Shown here: one piece after another, positions 13,385-25,372 of the stretch
Layout: every line of letters starts with the position of its first letter
How positions within the stretch are numbered: position 1 is the stretch's first letter
DNA from: Cycas panzhihuaensis
Taxonomy: Eukaryota; Cycadophyta
NCBI GenBank assembly: GCA_023213395.1
Contig: CM041465.1
Location: 189,603,741-189,667,740, forward strand
DNA length: 64,000 nt
Reading direction: 5' to 3'
Made by a program: the position numbers and the translations under genes
The notes under the pieces: generated by a model
Database searches by the model: none
The model's input: the letters and a program-made list of their open reading frames with translations, nothing else
Told to the model about the DNA's origin: nothing

Positions 13385-13650
13385 GGAGTGGCGATGGCAA
13401 AAGAATTAGTAGAAGACCTACATTGTGGCAAGTCTAATAAGGAAATCAATAATCACTTTGTACGAGTATATGAGTAAAATGAAGGGTTCCCAATATGGCG
13501 GTGGAAAGAGCTGAAGGTTGGAAATATTGTGAAGGTCAATCATGGCGAGTTCTTCCCAGCTGATCTTCTTTTTCTATCCTCCAATGATTTGGGGTATGTC
13601 GGTATGACTTAGTTATGCAAATGTAGCAACTCAATGGGGTTAACAAGTAT
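13385..13650 (+). pseudogene. Captured P4-ATPase (flippase) exon fragment
   Basis: One plus-strand frame reads FFIGVAMAKELVEDL, KEINNHFVRVYE, a TAA stop, then WRWKELKVGNIVKV and GEFFPADLLFLSSND. This follows the conserved block of plant phospholipid-translocating P4-ATPases (ALA family) at the start of the actuator domain, where ...MAKE.VED...EINNR... leads to ...W..L.VG.IVKV....FFPADLL.LSS. The parent enzyme flips lipids across membranes. About 70 residues are recognisable; the rest is decayed or intronic. It lies antisense within T1, as expected of host sequence picked up by a retroelement. Confidence 0.65.
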
Positions 13651-14106
13651 GTCGAGATGGGGTTTTGATGCTAAATTTTCTCCTCTTCATAGAGTTTCAC
13701 AGGTAGTTGGAGAAGAGTTTCATCAAACTGATCATGAAATATCAAGATGTAATGTTGATAAACCAGTTGATGTTGAGGATAGTAACTTTCTTGTTGAAAT
13801 GCCTTTTAAAGAAATAATCCTATCAAGGTTGTCAAGAGCCAAACATACACTACATTCTACATTGGGAGATGCTAATTTTGTTGAAAACTATTTCAAGGTT
13901 CTGATAAAATATTCTTGCGTATGCAATCATTCTATTATGTACCTTCTGCTCATCTCTTCAGTCTTGTTGAATATGCATCTTCAAGTGACTCTGAGGATCC
14001 CATAGTTAGATTTGATTATGAAAATGGCTTTGTTGGAGAGATTTTACAACACAGCAAAGGAGCTGGACAGCAAAAACGTAACCGCAACAATTATGGAGTC
14101 AACTAA
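13634..14106 (+). pseudogene. Open frame next to the P4-ATPase fragment, unidentified
   Basis: Two overlapping open frames (13634-14005 and 13915-14106) follow the ATPase fragment. I do not recognise a domain. Composition (KEIILSRLSRAKHTLH; FDYENGFVGEILQHSKGAG) is protein-like and less AT-biased than the surroundings, so this may be further captured host sequence, exon or intron. No function is proposed. Confidence 0.3.
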
Positions 14107-14939
14107 TTCCTTGTTATCTCTAGATCAAGGTTGCTAAACTTCAAGCAATTCTATTGTTATTTGTAATATCATCACCTTGTTGGAGAATAGATTTTTCATT
14201 TATTCTAAGTATTGTTACACTCTTCAGAGGTTATGGAAGTTAATCCTAAGGCTACCTCCTAATATCAAGGCAAATCTCCTCTTTGCTTTGCAAAGCTGCA
14301 GTAAAGGATAATTTGAATGACTTGAAGCCACTATTCAGCAGTCCATCACTATTTTTGTCTATGAGACACTAAAAAATGATAGAGTATAAGAAAGGGATTC
14401 AAACTCTTGAGTTGCTTTATAAAGAAAATTAGAAATGCCACTTCGTGGATCAAGTATCCTTCTACAACGATACAGTCAACAATGAAGACTTCAAAAATTA
14501 GATGAAAAGGCCTTGTTTTTCATTCTGCAAGTATCCATTTGTTTACGATACATCAAGCAAAAGTAAAATTTTGCAATTGGATTCCAATTATCAAATGCGT
14601 TCTAAGTTTTAAGATGCTATAGTATGCTCTATTTTTCTCAAGGGTACTTGCCCCTACTTGTTTTTTTTTGGTTTTCTTTTTTTGTCTACTTTTGAATCTT
14701 TCAAAGAAAACTGCTTAATAATATCAGTTTTCAGCTGAAAGTCTATTGAGAAATATATGTTTAAATTTGAAAAAAAAGAAGAACCAAATCTTTCAAGGTC
14801 ATGCAACGGAGAAAAAAATTAAAACTTTCAGATATACTGGAGCAAGATATATCAAAGAATTAAGATATGTATGTATGTTTAAATCTAAAAATGAAATACG
14901 AAGAACCTGGAAACGTAGTTGTAATAGACTTACAGAGAT

Positions 14940-15780
14940 GAGATCTACTATATAGCTTCTTCAGAAGGCTGAATATACCCCAAAAATTGTAGATCTATAA
15001 AAAAACCTTAAAAATATAGTCAAATATATGTTAAAAAATATAGGTCTGAAATAAAATATAGTATATCTGAACCAAATATAGTAGAAAATTTTAAAATGCT
15101 TAATAAAATACGTAAATTTAAAAAAATATGTAGTAGATCTGAAGAGCACTATAGCAGATCTAAACAAATATACTAGAAAAATGGTCAAATAATTGCTGAA
15201 ATAAGCATATATGAAATGAAATATAGTAGATCTGAAGTAAAAAATACAGATCTTGAAGAAAACTTGTATGAATCTTGCATGCAGCTGAAAACCTTCATAG
15301 ATTTGAGAAAATATTAGATAAGTAGATAAAACATCTACCAAGAAATGATGAAATATATGATAAAATATGTAAATCTGAAGAAATATAGCTCCAATTTGAG
15401 AAAAAACTTCAGTAAATATTGCATGCAGCTGCAATCCTTCATAGATCTGAAAAGTATTTGATAAATAGACAAAAAACTGCTTAAAAAATATCAAATATTT
15501 GATAAAAATGTAGATCGAAGAAAATATATCACAAATCTAAAGAAAACTTGAATAATATGTAGCTTACTGCTGATATCCTTCACAAATCTACACAAATCTA
15601 TAAATAAATATAAAATATCTTTATTATTTGTCAAATATAACTTAAGAATATACAAATATTAATAAAATTGTATAAGAAACTTGCTGGAAAAAACTTGTAA
15701 AAAATAAATGTAACCAATATTTTTCTTATGAGAAAATCTACATTAAAATCTTCTTGCTTCTTTAAAAAATTTCAATAGAC
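14940..15780. repeat. AT-rich degenerate repeats around 'tagatctgaa'
   Basis: Variants of tagatctgaagaaatatag recur many times (for example near 15128, 15224, 15373, 15447, 15513). The long minus-strand open frame here (14961-15494, very rich in Phe, Tyr and Ile) is a by-product of the repeat, not a credible gene. The tract fills T1 next to its primer site. Confidence 0.7.
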
Positions 15781-15792
15781 CAATAATCATCT

Positions 15793-15804
15793 GCTTTGAT
15801 ACCA
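15793..15804 (-). promoter_or_regulatory. T1 primer-binding site
   Basis: The minus strand reads TGGTATCAAAGC, one base away from the initiator-Met tRNA primer site, with a two-base spacer to the LTR at 15807. It fixes the element's orientation. Confidence 0.75.
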
Positions 15805-15806
15805 AA

Positions 15807-16331
15807 TGTTAGAAAAAGAATGTAGCCCCAAGTAGCTTTGATACCAGATGAAGGAAATATAATGGAGCTAAACTAAGCTCTGATACCAAATGTAGGAAAT
15901 AAAATAGAGCTAAACTAAGCTCTGATACCAAATGATAAAAAATAATATTGCAGGAGAACATGGTAGAATATATACAAAAATCACATAGATCAATATTGCA
16001 TCATAGCATCATAGCTCCAACATGAAAGTACTTTGTATTCAATCCATATTGTAGTGAAGAGAGTTACAAATTTTCTAATAAGGGTGGTGTCTAAAGACAC
16101 CAGGGTTGCACACCCCTCAATATTTATAATTTTGGGGGAGGAGGGAAACTCTTTAACCCCTGAAACTCAAATTACAATAAAATAATATAAACTTAACTTA
16201 AAGTAAACTTAACTCAAATTAACATTAACTTCCCTACACATGTTGAGCACCCACATGTATAAATTAAAAATTGTGAGGTTTACTCCCCTGGTTGGAAGGT
16301 GGGAGTAGAGTGATGACAATTAACTCTAACA
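15807..16331 (-). repeat. T1 5' LTR (right)
   Basis: Partner of 10174-10698, same length and ends. It also carries the 42-bp PBS-like repeat array. Followed by the target duplication TTCCT. Confidence 0.9.
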
Positions 16332-16336
16332 TTCCT

Positions 16337-16778
16337 TCCCTTTAATGTTCTTTTTTATTTTAGATTAACTTAATGTATACATCCATTCAATGAGCTAGGT
16401 TAAGTAGAGGTTAATATTCTTAAGGGATTAGATCCCAGGCTAGGTTCATAGGATATCATTAGCTCTTATATAACTTATACTTAAATGACTCTCCTAATAT
16501 TCAAGACTTGTTTAGGGTGTTGTTTACTCCTTCTAAGAAGATCTAATTAGCTAATTTTTATCTTTATATTTTATTTTAATTACTTGTATGGCTTTTGTAT
16601 TTATTTATTTACTTGTAGATCAATGTTTTATCTTAACAAGATTGCTTAGATTGTTTACATCATCCTTGCCGTATCCTGCATTTTCTACTTTGTTTTTACA
16701 TAACCCTTCATCCTCTTGGTTCAACCTATGACCCCGCAATCATGTCTACGAGGTGCATGAGTGTCCCAAAAAGAAGTT
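16337..16778. other. Spacer between T1 and gypsy element G1
   Basis: AT-rich, no open frame or recognisable repeat. Confidence 0.5.
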
Positions 16779-17181
16779 TGTTACACATTTATCCTCTACA
16801 GGTGGAGCTAGTTAAGTTAGCACTTAGAGTATTAGTCATCAAAGGGTTAGTCTTAATTATTAATTTATATGCATGGGCTAGTTATGCCTACTAATAGAAT
16901 TTGAGTTCATTTTTCTTGCCAATGAGATTTGTTGTAAAGAGGTCTTATATGCTTATTTAAAGCCAAGTTTTATAAAGAATGGTTATCAAGTCTTATTTTC
17001 TTCCTTGAGAGGTCATACTTGGGTACTCTTTATTGGTTTCTATTTAATGTCCATTTCCACTCAAAGTGCTCTCCAACAATCTAAGTTATACTCTAATTTA
17101 CATGGTTAATAAAATCAAAGATTGGCTACCATATTTCCTATCTTTTAAAGTTAAAGAATCATTAGGATTTGGTGCATCCTA
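16779..17181 (+). repeat. G1 5' LTR
   Basis: Aligns with 23281-23686 along its length; shared blocks include gtgttagtcatcaaagggtt-like and ggtttggtgcatcc-like text. It starts TGTTAC. The exact right end is uncertain by about 5 bp. Confidence 0.75.
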
Positions 17182-17183
17182 GG

Positions 17184-17195
17184 TGGTATTAGAGT
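17184..17195 (+). promoter_or_regulatory. G1 primer-binding site
   Basis: TGGTATTAGAGT begins two bases after the 5' LTR, close to the initiator-Met primer site TGGTATCAGAGC. Confidence 0.7.
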
Positions 17196-18959
17196 GCATC
17201 TTAGAATCAAATGGGAGCAACAAGCAAAATTGAAAGAAGCTAAAGAAAAAGAAATTTTTTTTCCCTTGGTATATCACCATAAACCCTCCTTTATAGTTTC
17301 TGGTTTATTCAAAGTTCTATTTTATCTTAAGTCAATTAAGTTATAAGTGAGTAGCAGTCGAGTCTCACTCATTCCCTCCCTTTTCCTTAGTGGCAAAGGC
17401 CTTGTGTCACGGGTCTTTAAATATCATAGGGATCTATCATTACTAATCTAAGTATATGTGACAATATGCCCATGTGTGAAACGAAGTGGTATAACAACAC
17501 TTATGTAAGCTTCAAATAAAACCCAACTATGGAAATGAGCCTCCACATACCTTTGAGTATATTGAAGGATCCTTGTAGGTTTCCCCTACTAACTTAGATT
17601 AGAAAACTTGTTGATCATTTATCCCTTTGTGATACATAGGTTAGAGGTCAATGCCTGAAAGTCACCCTTCATGAATATCCCTATACAATTATTGATCCTA
17701 TAAGTATAAATATTCCTCTATAGGTAGTACTTTGAGATATTAGGCCAAGTAATAGTGTCAATACGGAATTTTATTGAAGAGCCTACAAAGATAAATAATC
17801 CTATGCCAACATCAACTATGCTCCCTCTATTCATCTATATAATATCCAAATAAAAGTATTTATTATAAAAATCATATGATTATTTTACTTTCATCTATAA
17901 TATTGAAAAAAAAAAATCTATTAAGCATATTATACACAGACACACACACCCACATATACATACATATAGATAAATAATCCTTGACATTTAAGAGCACATC
18001 ACTTTAGTAGTAAGACCACAAGTTTGAATAGGCACCACTTCCAAAAGTAGTAACATCAAAGTATCAAATCTATATAGTTCATCTCCTAAGAATCAAAGAA
18101 GCTAATAATTTAATAATCTAGAATTCAGCATTATATTCCTATCTAGACCTTTAGTACAATCTATCTTGTTCAAGTCTATATTAGAGTCAATATTTAATCC
18201 ATTCTAATTTGTTCATTGGGTTAGTCCAATTATACTCATCGAGTCAATCTAGTCCAACTCCCTAAGCATTTTCAAAAATAAAACAAAAAAAAAGGTTATT
18301 TACAAGGTCACCATATTGAATACTTATCTAATTTAGATGAAACTTGCATGATTGGACTAAAAAACAAAAGTCTACAACTTCATAAACTATCATTAAAATT
18401 CATATATCCTATTTTGATTAATGTATCATATTGATCAGTCTCTACTAAGTTAGTTTCTATAATCAATTTTGAGGTATAATAACACCTAAGTCCCCCATGG
18501 CCCTTGTTAGAAATATTTTACCCCTAAATCTCACCTACTTCATTTTGATGAGCTTTTCGCACTTGTCTAAATATATTAGGTAATATTATTTATTAATTTT
18601 GGTGGTCAATAGGCTATAAACACCTTGTCTTCCTTATTTGCCTCTTTATTTACATAACCCCCCACTTCTATATAACCCCTTCCCATCTCTTTCTCTCTTC
18701 TTAAAGTACCATTCTTCTAAACTATCATGCTTCTCAATAATCCTTTTTCTATTTATTCAACTCTATAGTCAACTTCGATGGCACCCATACAAGAAAATCA
18801 CATCTAAGCCTTATAAACTCAATTTGAAAGATTATCAACTAGATTAAAGACACTTAACAATGAAGTCTATTTGGAAAAGTGGCAACTGATTTAGAGGCAC
18901 TCTCCAACAAAGTTATAGTAATGAAATTAGAACTAAAGTAGGAATTGAAGTAATAAATT

Positions 18960-19660
18960 TAGGACACGAACCAAATTATCAAAGATAGTATTGACCAAAA
19001 ACTAGATAGCATGCTCTTGATCATTGAATTAAATGTGGACCCATCAACCTCTCTTACCCTTCTACCAATCTAGACTACCTCTAATAATGCAAGATCCATG
19101 GATCTACTTTGACAATATCTAATCCATCATAATATTATAGTACCAACATTTGATCAAGATCTTAACAAGAATTCTACTAGAAGCTAGATTAGTAAGTTAG
19201 AATCATATTTCTCTCTAAATCCCATTTGGCTAATAGAACAATTGACACTTGCTTTAATCCCTTTAGATAGGAAGACATATCATTGGTTTTAATGGTGGTA
19301 AAGGGATAACTTAGTAGGCTAGATATAGGACTTGTTTTCCAAGGGATTCTTTGAATAATATGATGGAACATGGAATGATTCTTTCTAAAGTCAACTCATA
19401 AGGTTGAAACAAATCACACTAATAGAAGCATACATCGATGAGTTCTAAACACTCCAAAATTGAGTTACGTAACAACTTGATTAGCATACTATAGTTGATA
19501 TTCACATCTTGGGGATTAAGGAGAACATCCAAATGCTCTTAAAAACTATCACATCCTACTCCTTAAATGATATCATCTCTACTATTAGAGTAGTTAAATA
19601 GGAGTTTGTAGTAGAATGTGCCCTCACCTTCAAGCAAGAGTCTAATTAGTCTCAACATCT
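18960..19660 (+). pseudogene. G1 gag remnant
   Basis: Stop-interrupted plus-strand text includes SKLESYFSLNPIWLIEQ, LALIPLDRKTYHWF and FSKGFFE*YDGTWNDS, followed by LIRLKQI..EAYIDEF. This matches the retrotransposon gag core (capsid-like) pattern of Ty3/gypsy. At least eight in-frame stops are visible. A zinc knuckle is not recognisable. Confidence 0.55.
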
Positions 19661-20639
19661 CCATTTTTTAGTTCAATAATAGTAGCACCTTTGATCTGAA
19701 GAAACTCATCACCCTCAAGCAAACTCTATTGTAAGACCTATTCATGTGCCATTTACAAAAGTAGATCAATGAATAAAGGCTAGTCTATATGTCAAATGTT
19801 CAGAAAAATTGACGCCAGTCCATACTAAGGTGTGTAAGGCAAGGTAGATGATTTCATACTTAACCTAGACCTAGAATATGATTTTGAAATTAAAGAAAAG
19901 CCTAAGTACAATGATGATCCCCCATAAGATTTGTCACCACTTCACCCCCATAATGAAATCTCCTTATCTATTATTTCCTTTGCTTCTTGCCGAGAACCAC
20001 TTTAGGTGAAAGAAACCCTTAGAAAACCACCCATTTTAATATTGATCAGTAGTGATGTATTTTTTAATTTTATTAATATGTCTATAGTTTGTTAATTAAA
20101 CCTTTCTATTCTTCCTAAAATTAAATTTACTTGCTCTTTGCTTGGCCATTAGGTATTATATTACAGTAAAATAATTAAAAACCTTCAAGTCCAAATCAGT
20201 ACTTATTGACTCACTTCAAATTTTTATACCCTATCAATAGGAGGATCTAATACCATTCTTGGAGTCTAATGGCTCCAAACTCTAGGAATATATAGTATGA
20301 AAACCTCCTTTAATAATCCCTTTATTTTATTCGAAAACCACATGGGTCAAATACATAACCTATATAGTATATAATCCCCCTCTCCTAATCAATTCATATC
20401 TCCTAAGAAAATGCATAATAAATTGAATAATAACATTAGATATATTGTTTGAATTAATAATATCTAACATGATGGTAACATTCACACACACATCCACAAC
20501 CTTCTCTACTGACCCCACCTTGCCCATGTTGCCCACTCCCCCATCCCTAGAACTCCTCTATCCTAAGGATGGATAGCCATTTCTACCACTCCGTCAACCT
20601 TAAAAACCCCTCATAATAACATTAGTCTTTACCTATATA

Positions 20640-21200
20640 GAAATTTATATTTTCAAAAGAATTAAATTCAAGAAAATCATAAACAAGTTGATGGACATGG
20701 GCATCATCCAGTCTAAGAAAAGTACCTATGTTGTACCTATTACCCTAGTTAGGAAAAAAGATGGATCTTTTTACCTCTATTTTGATTATTATAAACTTAA
20801 AAAGATTACAATTAATTGATGATATACTTGATGAGATACATAAGGCCACAATTTTCTTTAAAATAAACTTTTAATTTAGACTCTACCAAATTCCTACCAC
20901 CTTAGAAGATAGCCCTAAAACTTCTTTCCACACACATCATAGATACTCAAATTTCAAGTAATGGCTTTTGGTCTTTGTAATGCTCTATAAATATTCTAAG
21001 CCTTAATGAACAAAATCTTCATACAATATCTTCAAAAGATTGCCATTATTTATTTTAGGACATCTTGGTATATAGTCAAAATTCACATACTCACCTCTAA
21101 CATCTAGAGACCATTCTTTAGATCCTCAATTATCATAAACTCTATTCTAAGTTATCCAAATATGATATTAGAGAAATTAAGCTTTAGAATTTGGGCCATA
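20640..21200 (+). pseudogene. G1 reverse transcriptase (broken)
   Basis: MGIIQSKKSTYVVPITLVRK and KKDGSFYLYFDYYKL match the RT entry region of Ty3/gypsy elements. The block that should hold the catalytic Asp pair (near 21050) shows a one-base loss within the Asp codons, shifting the frame just before the otherwise readable ILVYSQ-type segment. The enzyme made RNA-templated DNA in the parent; this copy is inactive. Confidence 0.75.
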
Positions 21201-21399
21201 TCATTTTTCCAAATAAAGTTTGAGTTGACTCATACAAAATTTCTATCATCACCACTTGGTCAAAACTTGAAAATCTCACCTAACTCAAAGCTTTCTTAGG
21301 TCTCACAGGGTTCTATCATTGGTTTATCTAAAACTATACCTCTATCACTACCCCACTAAGAAACCTACTCCAAAAGGATGCCTTTCTATGGTCTCTAGA

Positions 21400-21790
21400 G
21401 GTAGAACTACCCTTCGACAACCTTAAGGCTATTATGACTTCAACCCTCATTTTAACTACCCACAATTTCTCATAGCCCTTCCAATTAGAATATGATGCCT
21501 TAGGTTCTAGTTTAGGTGTCATCATGAATGTCCCTTATCTACATATAAAAAAAATGAGAGTTATCTTACATGCTTTCAATAAGTGGTGCCAATATATTTT
21601 GGGCTCTAAATTTACTATCTTGACTAACTATAATAGCCTTCACTACTTATTTGACTAACTAGCCCTCTCTAAAAAGCAAGTAAATTACACTAATCACTTA
21701 CAAGTCTCTGATTTTAAGATCTCATATAAGAAGGAAAAAATGAATGTTATCATTGATACCTTCTCTCATCTTCCAATAAAGGCTACCCAC
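21400..21790 (+). pseudogene. G1 RNase H region (broken)
   Basis: Stop-laden text after the RT in the position of the gypsy RNase H, with readable pieces related to PFQLEYDALGSSLGVI and the chain ending near ALSKKQVNYTNHLQ. Assigned mainly by order. Confidence 0.45.
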
Positions 21791-22179
21791 CACTAAACTA
21801 GTCATCTATGAAATCTCCATGCCCAAACCATTATAGTTAGTAGGTCTAATAGCTGACAACAACATACAACCAAATTTTGATAAATGGGCCTCTAAGGTCC
21901 ACTCCCCAAAAAGACTAGTCTTTATATAAATCCTAGTTATTATATCAAAATTATATATTCATCTGCCTCACTTTATCAACTATCCTAAGAATTTTGTCTA
22001 AATTCTATTCCACTTCCCTTGGAAGCCACTTAGGGTTTGACAAAACCTATCATTATATTCAGTCAGATTTCTATTAGCTAAATATTAAAGCCTTAATCCT
22101 CTTATTTATCTTTGAATATGATACGTGCTAAAAGAACAAGGTTGAAATAAAAGCCTAATAGCCCAACCTAGTCTTCTTT

Positions 22180-22700
22180 ATCCCTTGCATATACCATAAG
22201 GTAAATGGCAAGATATTACCATGGATTTTATCACTAACTTACCAATATCTATGAGTTTTGATTCTATATGTGTGGTTATCAATAGACTCGCCAAGTATTC
22301 AAACTTCCTAGCTATCTATACCTTGCACAAAGCCCCTCACCTAATAAATATCTATATTCAATTCATTTTCTACCTCTTTAATTTTCCTCCAATGATATTA
22401 TGTTATCGGTACCCAAAATTTATTAGTATATTCTAGCAAGAACTTTTTCGAGCTTCTAGGACTTCCTTTAATATGAGCTCTACCTATTACCCATAAATAG
22501 ATGGTTAATTATAAGTCTTAAATAAGGAATTGGGAACTTATCTAAGGTGTTTTTCTTTAGAACCTCAACATAAATATACCTCATAGCTAGCTCTTATCTA
22601 GTATTGGTACAACTTATCCTACCACTCAACTATTCATATGTCACCCTTCTTGGACCTCTATAGATATCCTTCTCCATTAAATCGCATCTTGGATACTAAT
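22180..22700 (+). pseudogene. G1 integrase core remnant
   Basis: The frame 22221-22436 reads MDFITNLPISMSFDSICVV then INRLAKYSNFL, matching the first catalytic strand of gypsy integrase (W..D.I..LP.S...D.I.VVVDR). The segment LCYRYPKFIS occupies the place of the second Asp motif, with the Asp lost. The third motif is not readable. Confidence 0.65.
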
Positions 22701-22779
22701 ACCATAACTATAATAGTGTAACAAAATCTTTAGGATATGGACTAGATCCTTCATACACTTAAACAATATCTAATAGTCA

Positions 22780-23040
22780 TCCAAAACCGCATGAAACAAC
22801 TCATTGACCATTATTGCTTGGATCAATCTTTTGATATGGGTGATTTTGTCTTCTTTTACCTTCAACCATACAAACAACAATCCCTTAAATATTATAGAAA
22901 TCAAAAGCTAAACCCTCATTACTATGGCCCTTACAAAATCCTTTAACATATTGTTGAAGTCACTTATACCCTCAAACTCCCCCCCAATACAAAAATCCAT
23001 AATATCTCCAATGTTTCTTACCTTAAAAAATACCTTAGAT
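22780..23040 (+). pseudogene. G1 integrase C-terminal segment
   Basis: Readable text YYGPYKIL, IVEVTYTLKLPPNTKIHNIS and NVSYL follows the pattern of the C-terminal domain of Ty3/gypsy integrases (GP..I...G..Y.L.LP....IH.V.HVS.L). No chromodomain was recognised after it. Confidence 0.65.
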
Positions 23041-23268
23041 AAAATACAATACCCTAATCTACTTTATTAGTTTTGGATGAAGAATAACATTTCTCTATTC
23101 CCCATGATTGTATTCTTACTAGTCACCACTACTGCCTAAGGAATAGGACCATTTCTAAATATTTTATATAGTGGGCCAACTGTGAGCTAAATGAAGCAAT
23201 ATGGGGGTCAATTAAATTTATTAAGTAGAATATGCATTTCCTTATTGTCTTTAAGGACTTAGCACCTT

Positions 23269-23280
23269 AAGAGAGGAGAC
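23269..23280 (+). other. G1 polypurine tract
   Basis: aagagaggaga plus one C lies directly before the 3' LTR start. Confidence 0.65.
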
Positions 23281-23686
23281 TGATTACTTGTTCACCCTCT
23301 ACAAGTGGAGTGAGTTAAACTAGCAGAGTGTTAGTCATCAAAGGGTTTGTGTTAGTTATTAATTTATGTACATGGGTTGCTTATACTTGCCAATAGAATT
23401 TGAGGTTATTTTTTTCATCAATGAGATTTGTTATAAAGAGGCCTCATATGCCTATTAAAGGCCAAGTTTTGTAACAAATAATTATTAAGTCTTATTTTCT
23501 TCCTTAAGAGATCATACTTTGGTACTCCTTATTAGTGTCCATTTAATGTTCATTTGTACTCAAAGTGCTCTTAACTAATCTAAGCTATAATCTAGCTTTC
23601 ATTGTTAATAAAATCGAAGATTGGTTGTTATATTTCTTATCTTTTATGCTTAAGGTTAAAGAACCATTAGGGTTTGGTGCATCCCA
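23281..23686 (+). repeat. G1 3' LTR
   Basis: Partner of 16779-17181 with several small indels; starts TGATTAC and ends near CATCCCA. Confidence 0.75.
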
Positions 23687-23691
23687 AAGTC

Positions 23692-25372
23692 GTTGGACTC
23701 TCTTCTCTAACTTAGGCCCCTACCATAAGTCTTGAGTCAAGTCATGTGAGATGCATTATCCCTTCAACGTTATATATTGCATTTTGTTATTTCATTCATT
23801 TATCACCTAATGATGTTTATTTCTTACTTGTTGAACTCTTATTCCTTAGCTTTTGCATTGTATAATATATTTAAGCCTAGTCTCAAATCCAATAAGAGGT
23901 ATTAGAGCTCTATGATTAATTACTAAATCATATTATATCCTACTTTCTTTTGAAATTTTTCATAATTACTTTTTAAAGAGTTGATGTCTTTATGGAACCT
24001 ATTTACAAGTTATACATTCTATGAGTAGTGCTATGGGGTAAATTATTTGAAGCTTGTTATGAAAATTTGGAGCAAAATACATTTAATATTTATATTAAAA
24101 AAAAGATTTTGGGATAAGCTATCTTGGAATTTTATGAAAATTTAAGGCAAGTTTTATCTAGGATTTGTACTTTTCCCCCCTTAAAATATAATGTTGGAAT
24201 TAGATATTTAATGTCATTTATGACCCATTTTTATCATAAATGTGGCACCCAAATATATAACATGCAAGCTTTCATTATAGGTCATAGATTTATGTTTCAA
24301 GATTTTTTTCTTTTTCTTTCAAATTAAAAATGAAAGAAAGAGAATATATTTTGTTGAAGGGTTTCAAACCCATGTTATGATAAGAGAATTAAGTTGAGAT
24401 GATTGTACATGAAAGCCTAGTCAACTTGGTATAACAACAATTTCATCTCTTAAAAAACGAAAGAAAGAAAAAGGAGAAAAGAAAGGGAAAGAAAGAAAGA
24501 AAAGGAGAAAAAGAGAAGAGAGTTTTTTTTTTCGTTATTATAAAATAGCTCATTTCCATAGGGCATTATGAGAATCCCATATATGCCATTTAGTTTTGGA
24601 ATGAGGTTAAAATAAGCTCATTGAAAATATTATTTTTTTTAAATAAAAAATTAATTAAAAAAAGTATTTTTTGGATGAAATATTTTTTTTGAAGGATGTT
24701 GTTTATTGTTAAAGAAATGAAGCTACTAGAAGGTCAAAATGAAGAATTGTTATAAAACCCATAAGAGTTTTGAGATTCATGGAACTATTATATTTAGTTT
24801 AAGACACCCATCTTCTTAGATTATTGCATTTTATACCTCTTGATGAAAAGTTTCTTTTATAAAGAAAAAAAATAAATAAAGAGAAAGAAAACTACTAAAA
24901 GAACCAAAAATCTATTATGGCTATTTTTTAAACTTATAAGATTCAAAATAAACACATGAAGGATTTAAATGCAAGGAAGAGAGAAACTACTTTATAAATG
25001 TAGCAGATGTTTTATTGCTTATAAGATACTACTCTTCAAAGATTTGTTGTCCAATCTACTAAGTTTGAGAACTAATATAAGCATAAGGGGATTGAATGTG
25101 ATAGAAGGTCTTTGGTGGTTATAAAGAGCAAGGAGATAAAACTCATCTATCCCAAACAAGATTATTGCCATATATTTAATATTACCCCATCCTTTCATAG
25201 ACCTAGCCTTTTTCTTTAGCTCTTTATTAAGTCCATCCATTCTCTTATCAATCCCCTTCTTCACAATAATTAGATTCACTCTAGAGGTAATATTTAGAAG
25301 CCCTAGTCAAATATTCTCCCAAGTAGCCTAAAACTCTTTATATCATAAAAGAGAGACAATGATAAAATATGT
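23692..25372. other. Intergenic DNA with purine tract
   Basis: AT-rich with no recognisable gene. The 24459-24521 part of the plus strand is purine only (aaag/gaaa repeats), followed by a T run, a possible old simple repeat. Short frames at 24124-24327 and 25019-25279 have no recognisable domain. Confidence 0.5.

Larger units (their letters stand above)
10174..16331 (-). mobile_element. Complete non-autonomous LTR retrotransposon (T1)
   Basis: Two LTRs (10174-10698 and 15807-16331, both 525 bp) start TGTTRGAAAAAG and end YCCAACA/CTAACA, and are flanked by a perfect 5-bp duplication TTCCT (10169-10173 and 16332-16336). The primer site lies left of the right LTR on the minus strand and a purine tract right of the left LTR, so the element runs on the minus strand. 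Its 5.1-kb interior has a gag-like remnant but no recognisable protease, integrase or RT. It also holds a host P4-ATPase fragment in antisense and a long AT-rich repetitive tract. It is LARD-like and would have depended on enzymes from another element. Confidence 0.88.
16779..23686 (+). mobile_element. Decayed Ty3/gypsy element G1
   Basis: Direct repeats of about 400 bp (16779-17181 and 23281-23686) enclose, in plus-strand order, a primer site, gag remnant (about 18960-19660), RT (about 20640-21200), RNase H region (about 21400-21790), integrase (about 22180-22700) and a GPF...H.V.YL-type C-terminal segment (about 22900-23030). RT before integrase makes it Ty3/gypsy. A purine tract precedes the right LTR. 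Putative target duplications AAGTT (16774-16778) and AAGTC (23687-23691) match at four of five bases. Stops and frameshifts occur every few dozen codons, so it is an old, inactive copy. Confidence 0.82.

Noticed and set aside
14961-15494. 177-codon minus-strand open frame
   Set aside because: Product of an AT-rich tandem repeat; extreme Phe/Tyr/Ile content, no domain.
24459-24521. Purine-only tract as a polypurine tract of an LTR element
   Set aside because: No LTR start follows it; simple repeat is sufficient.
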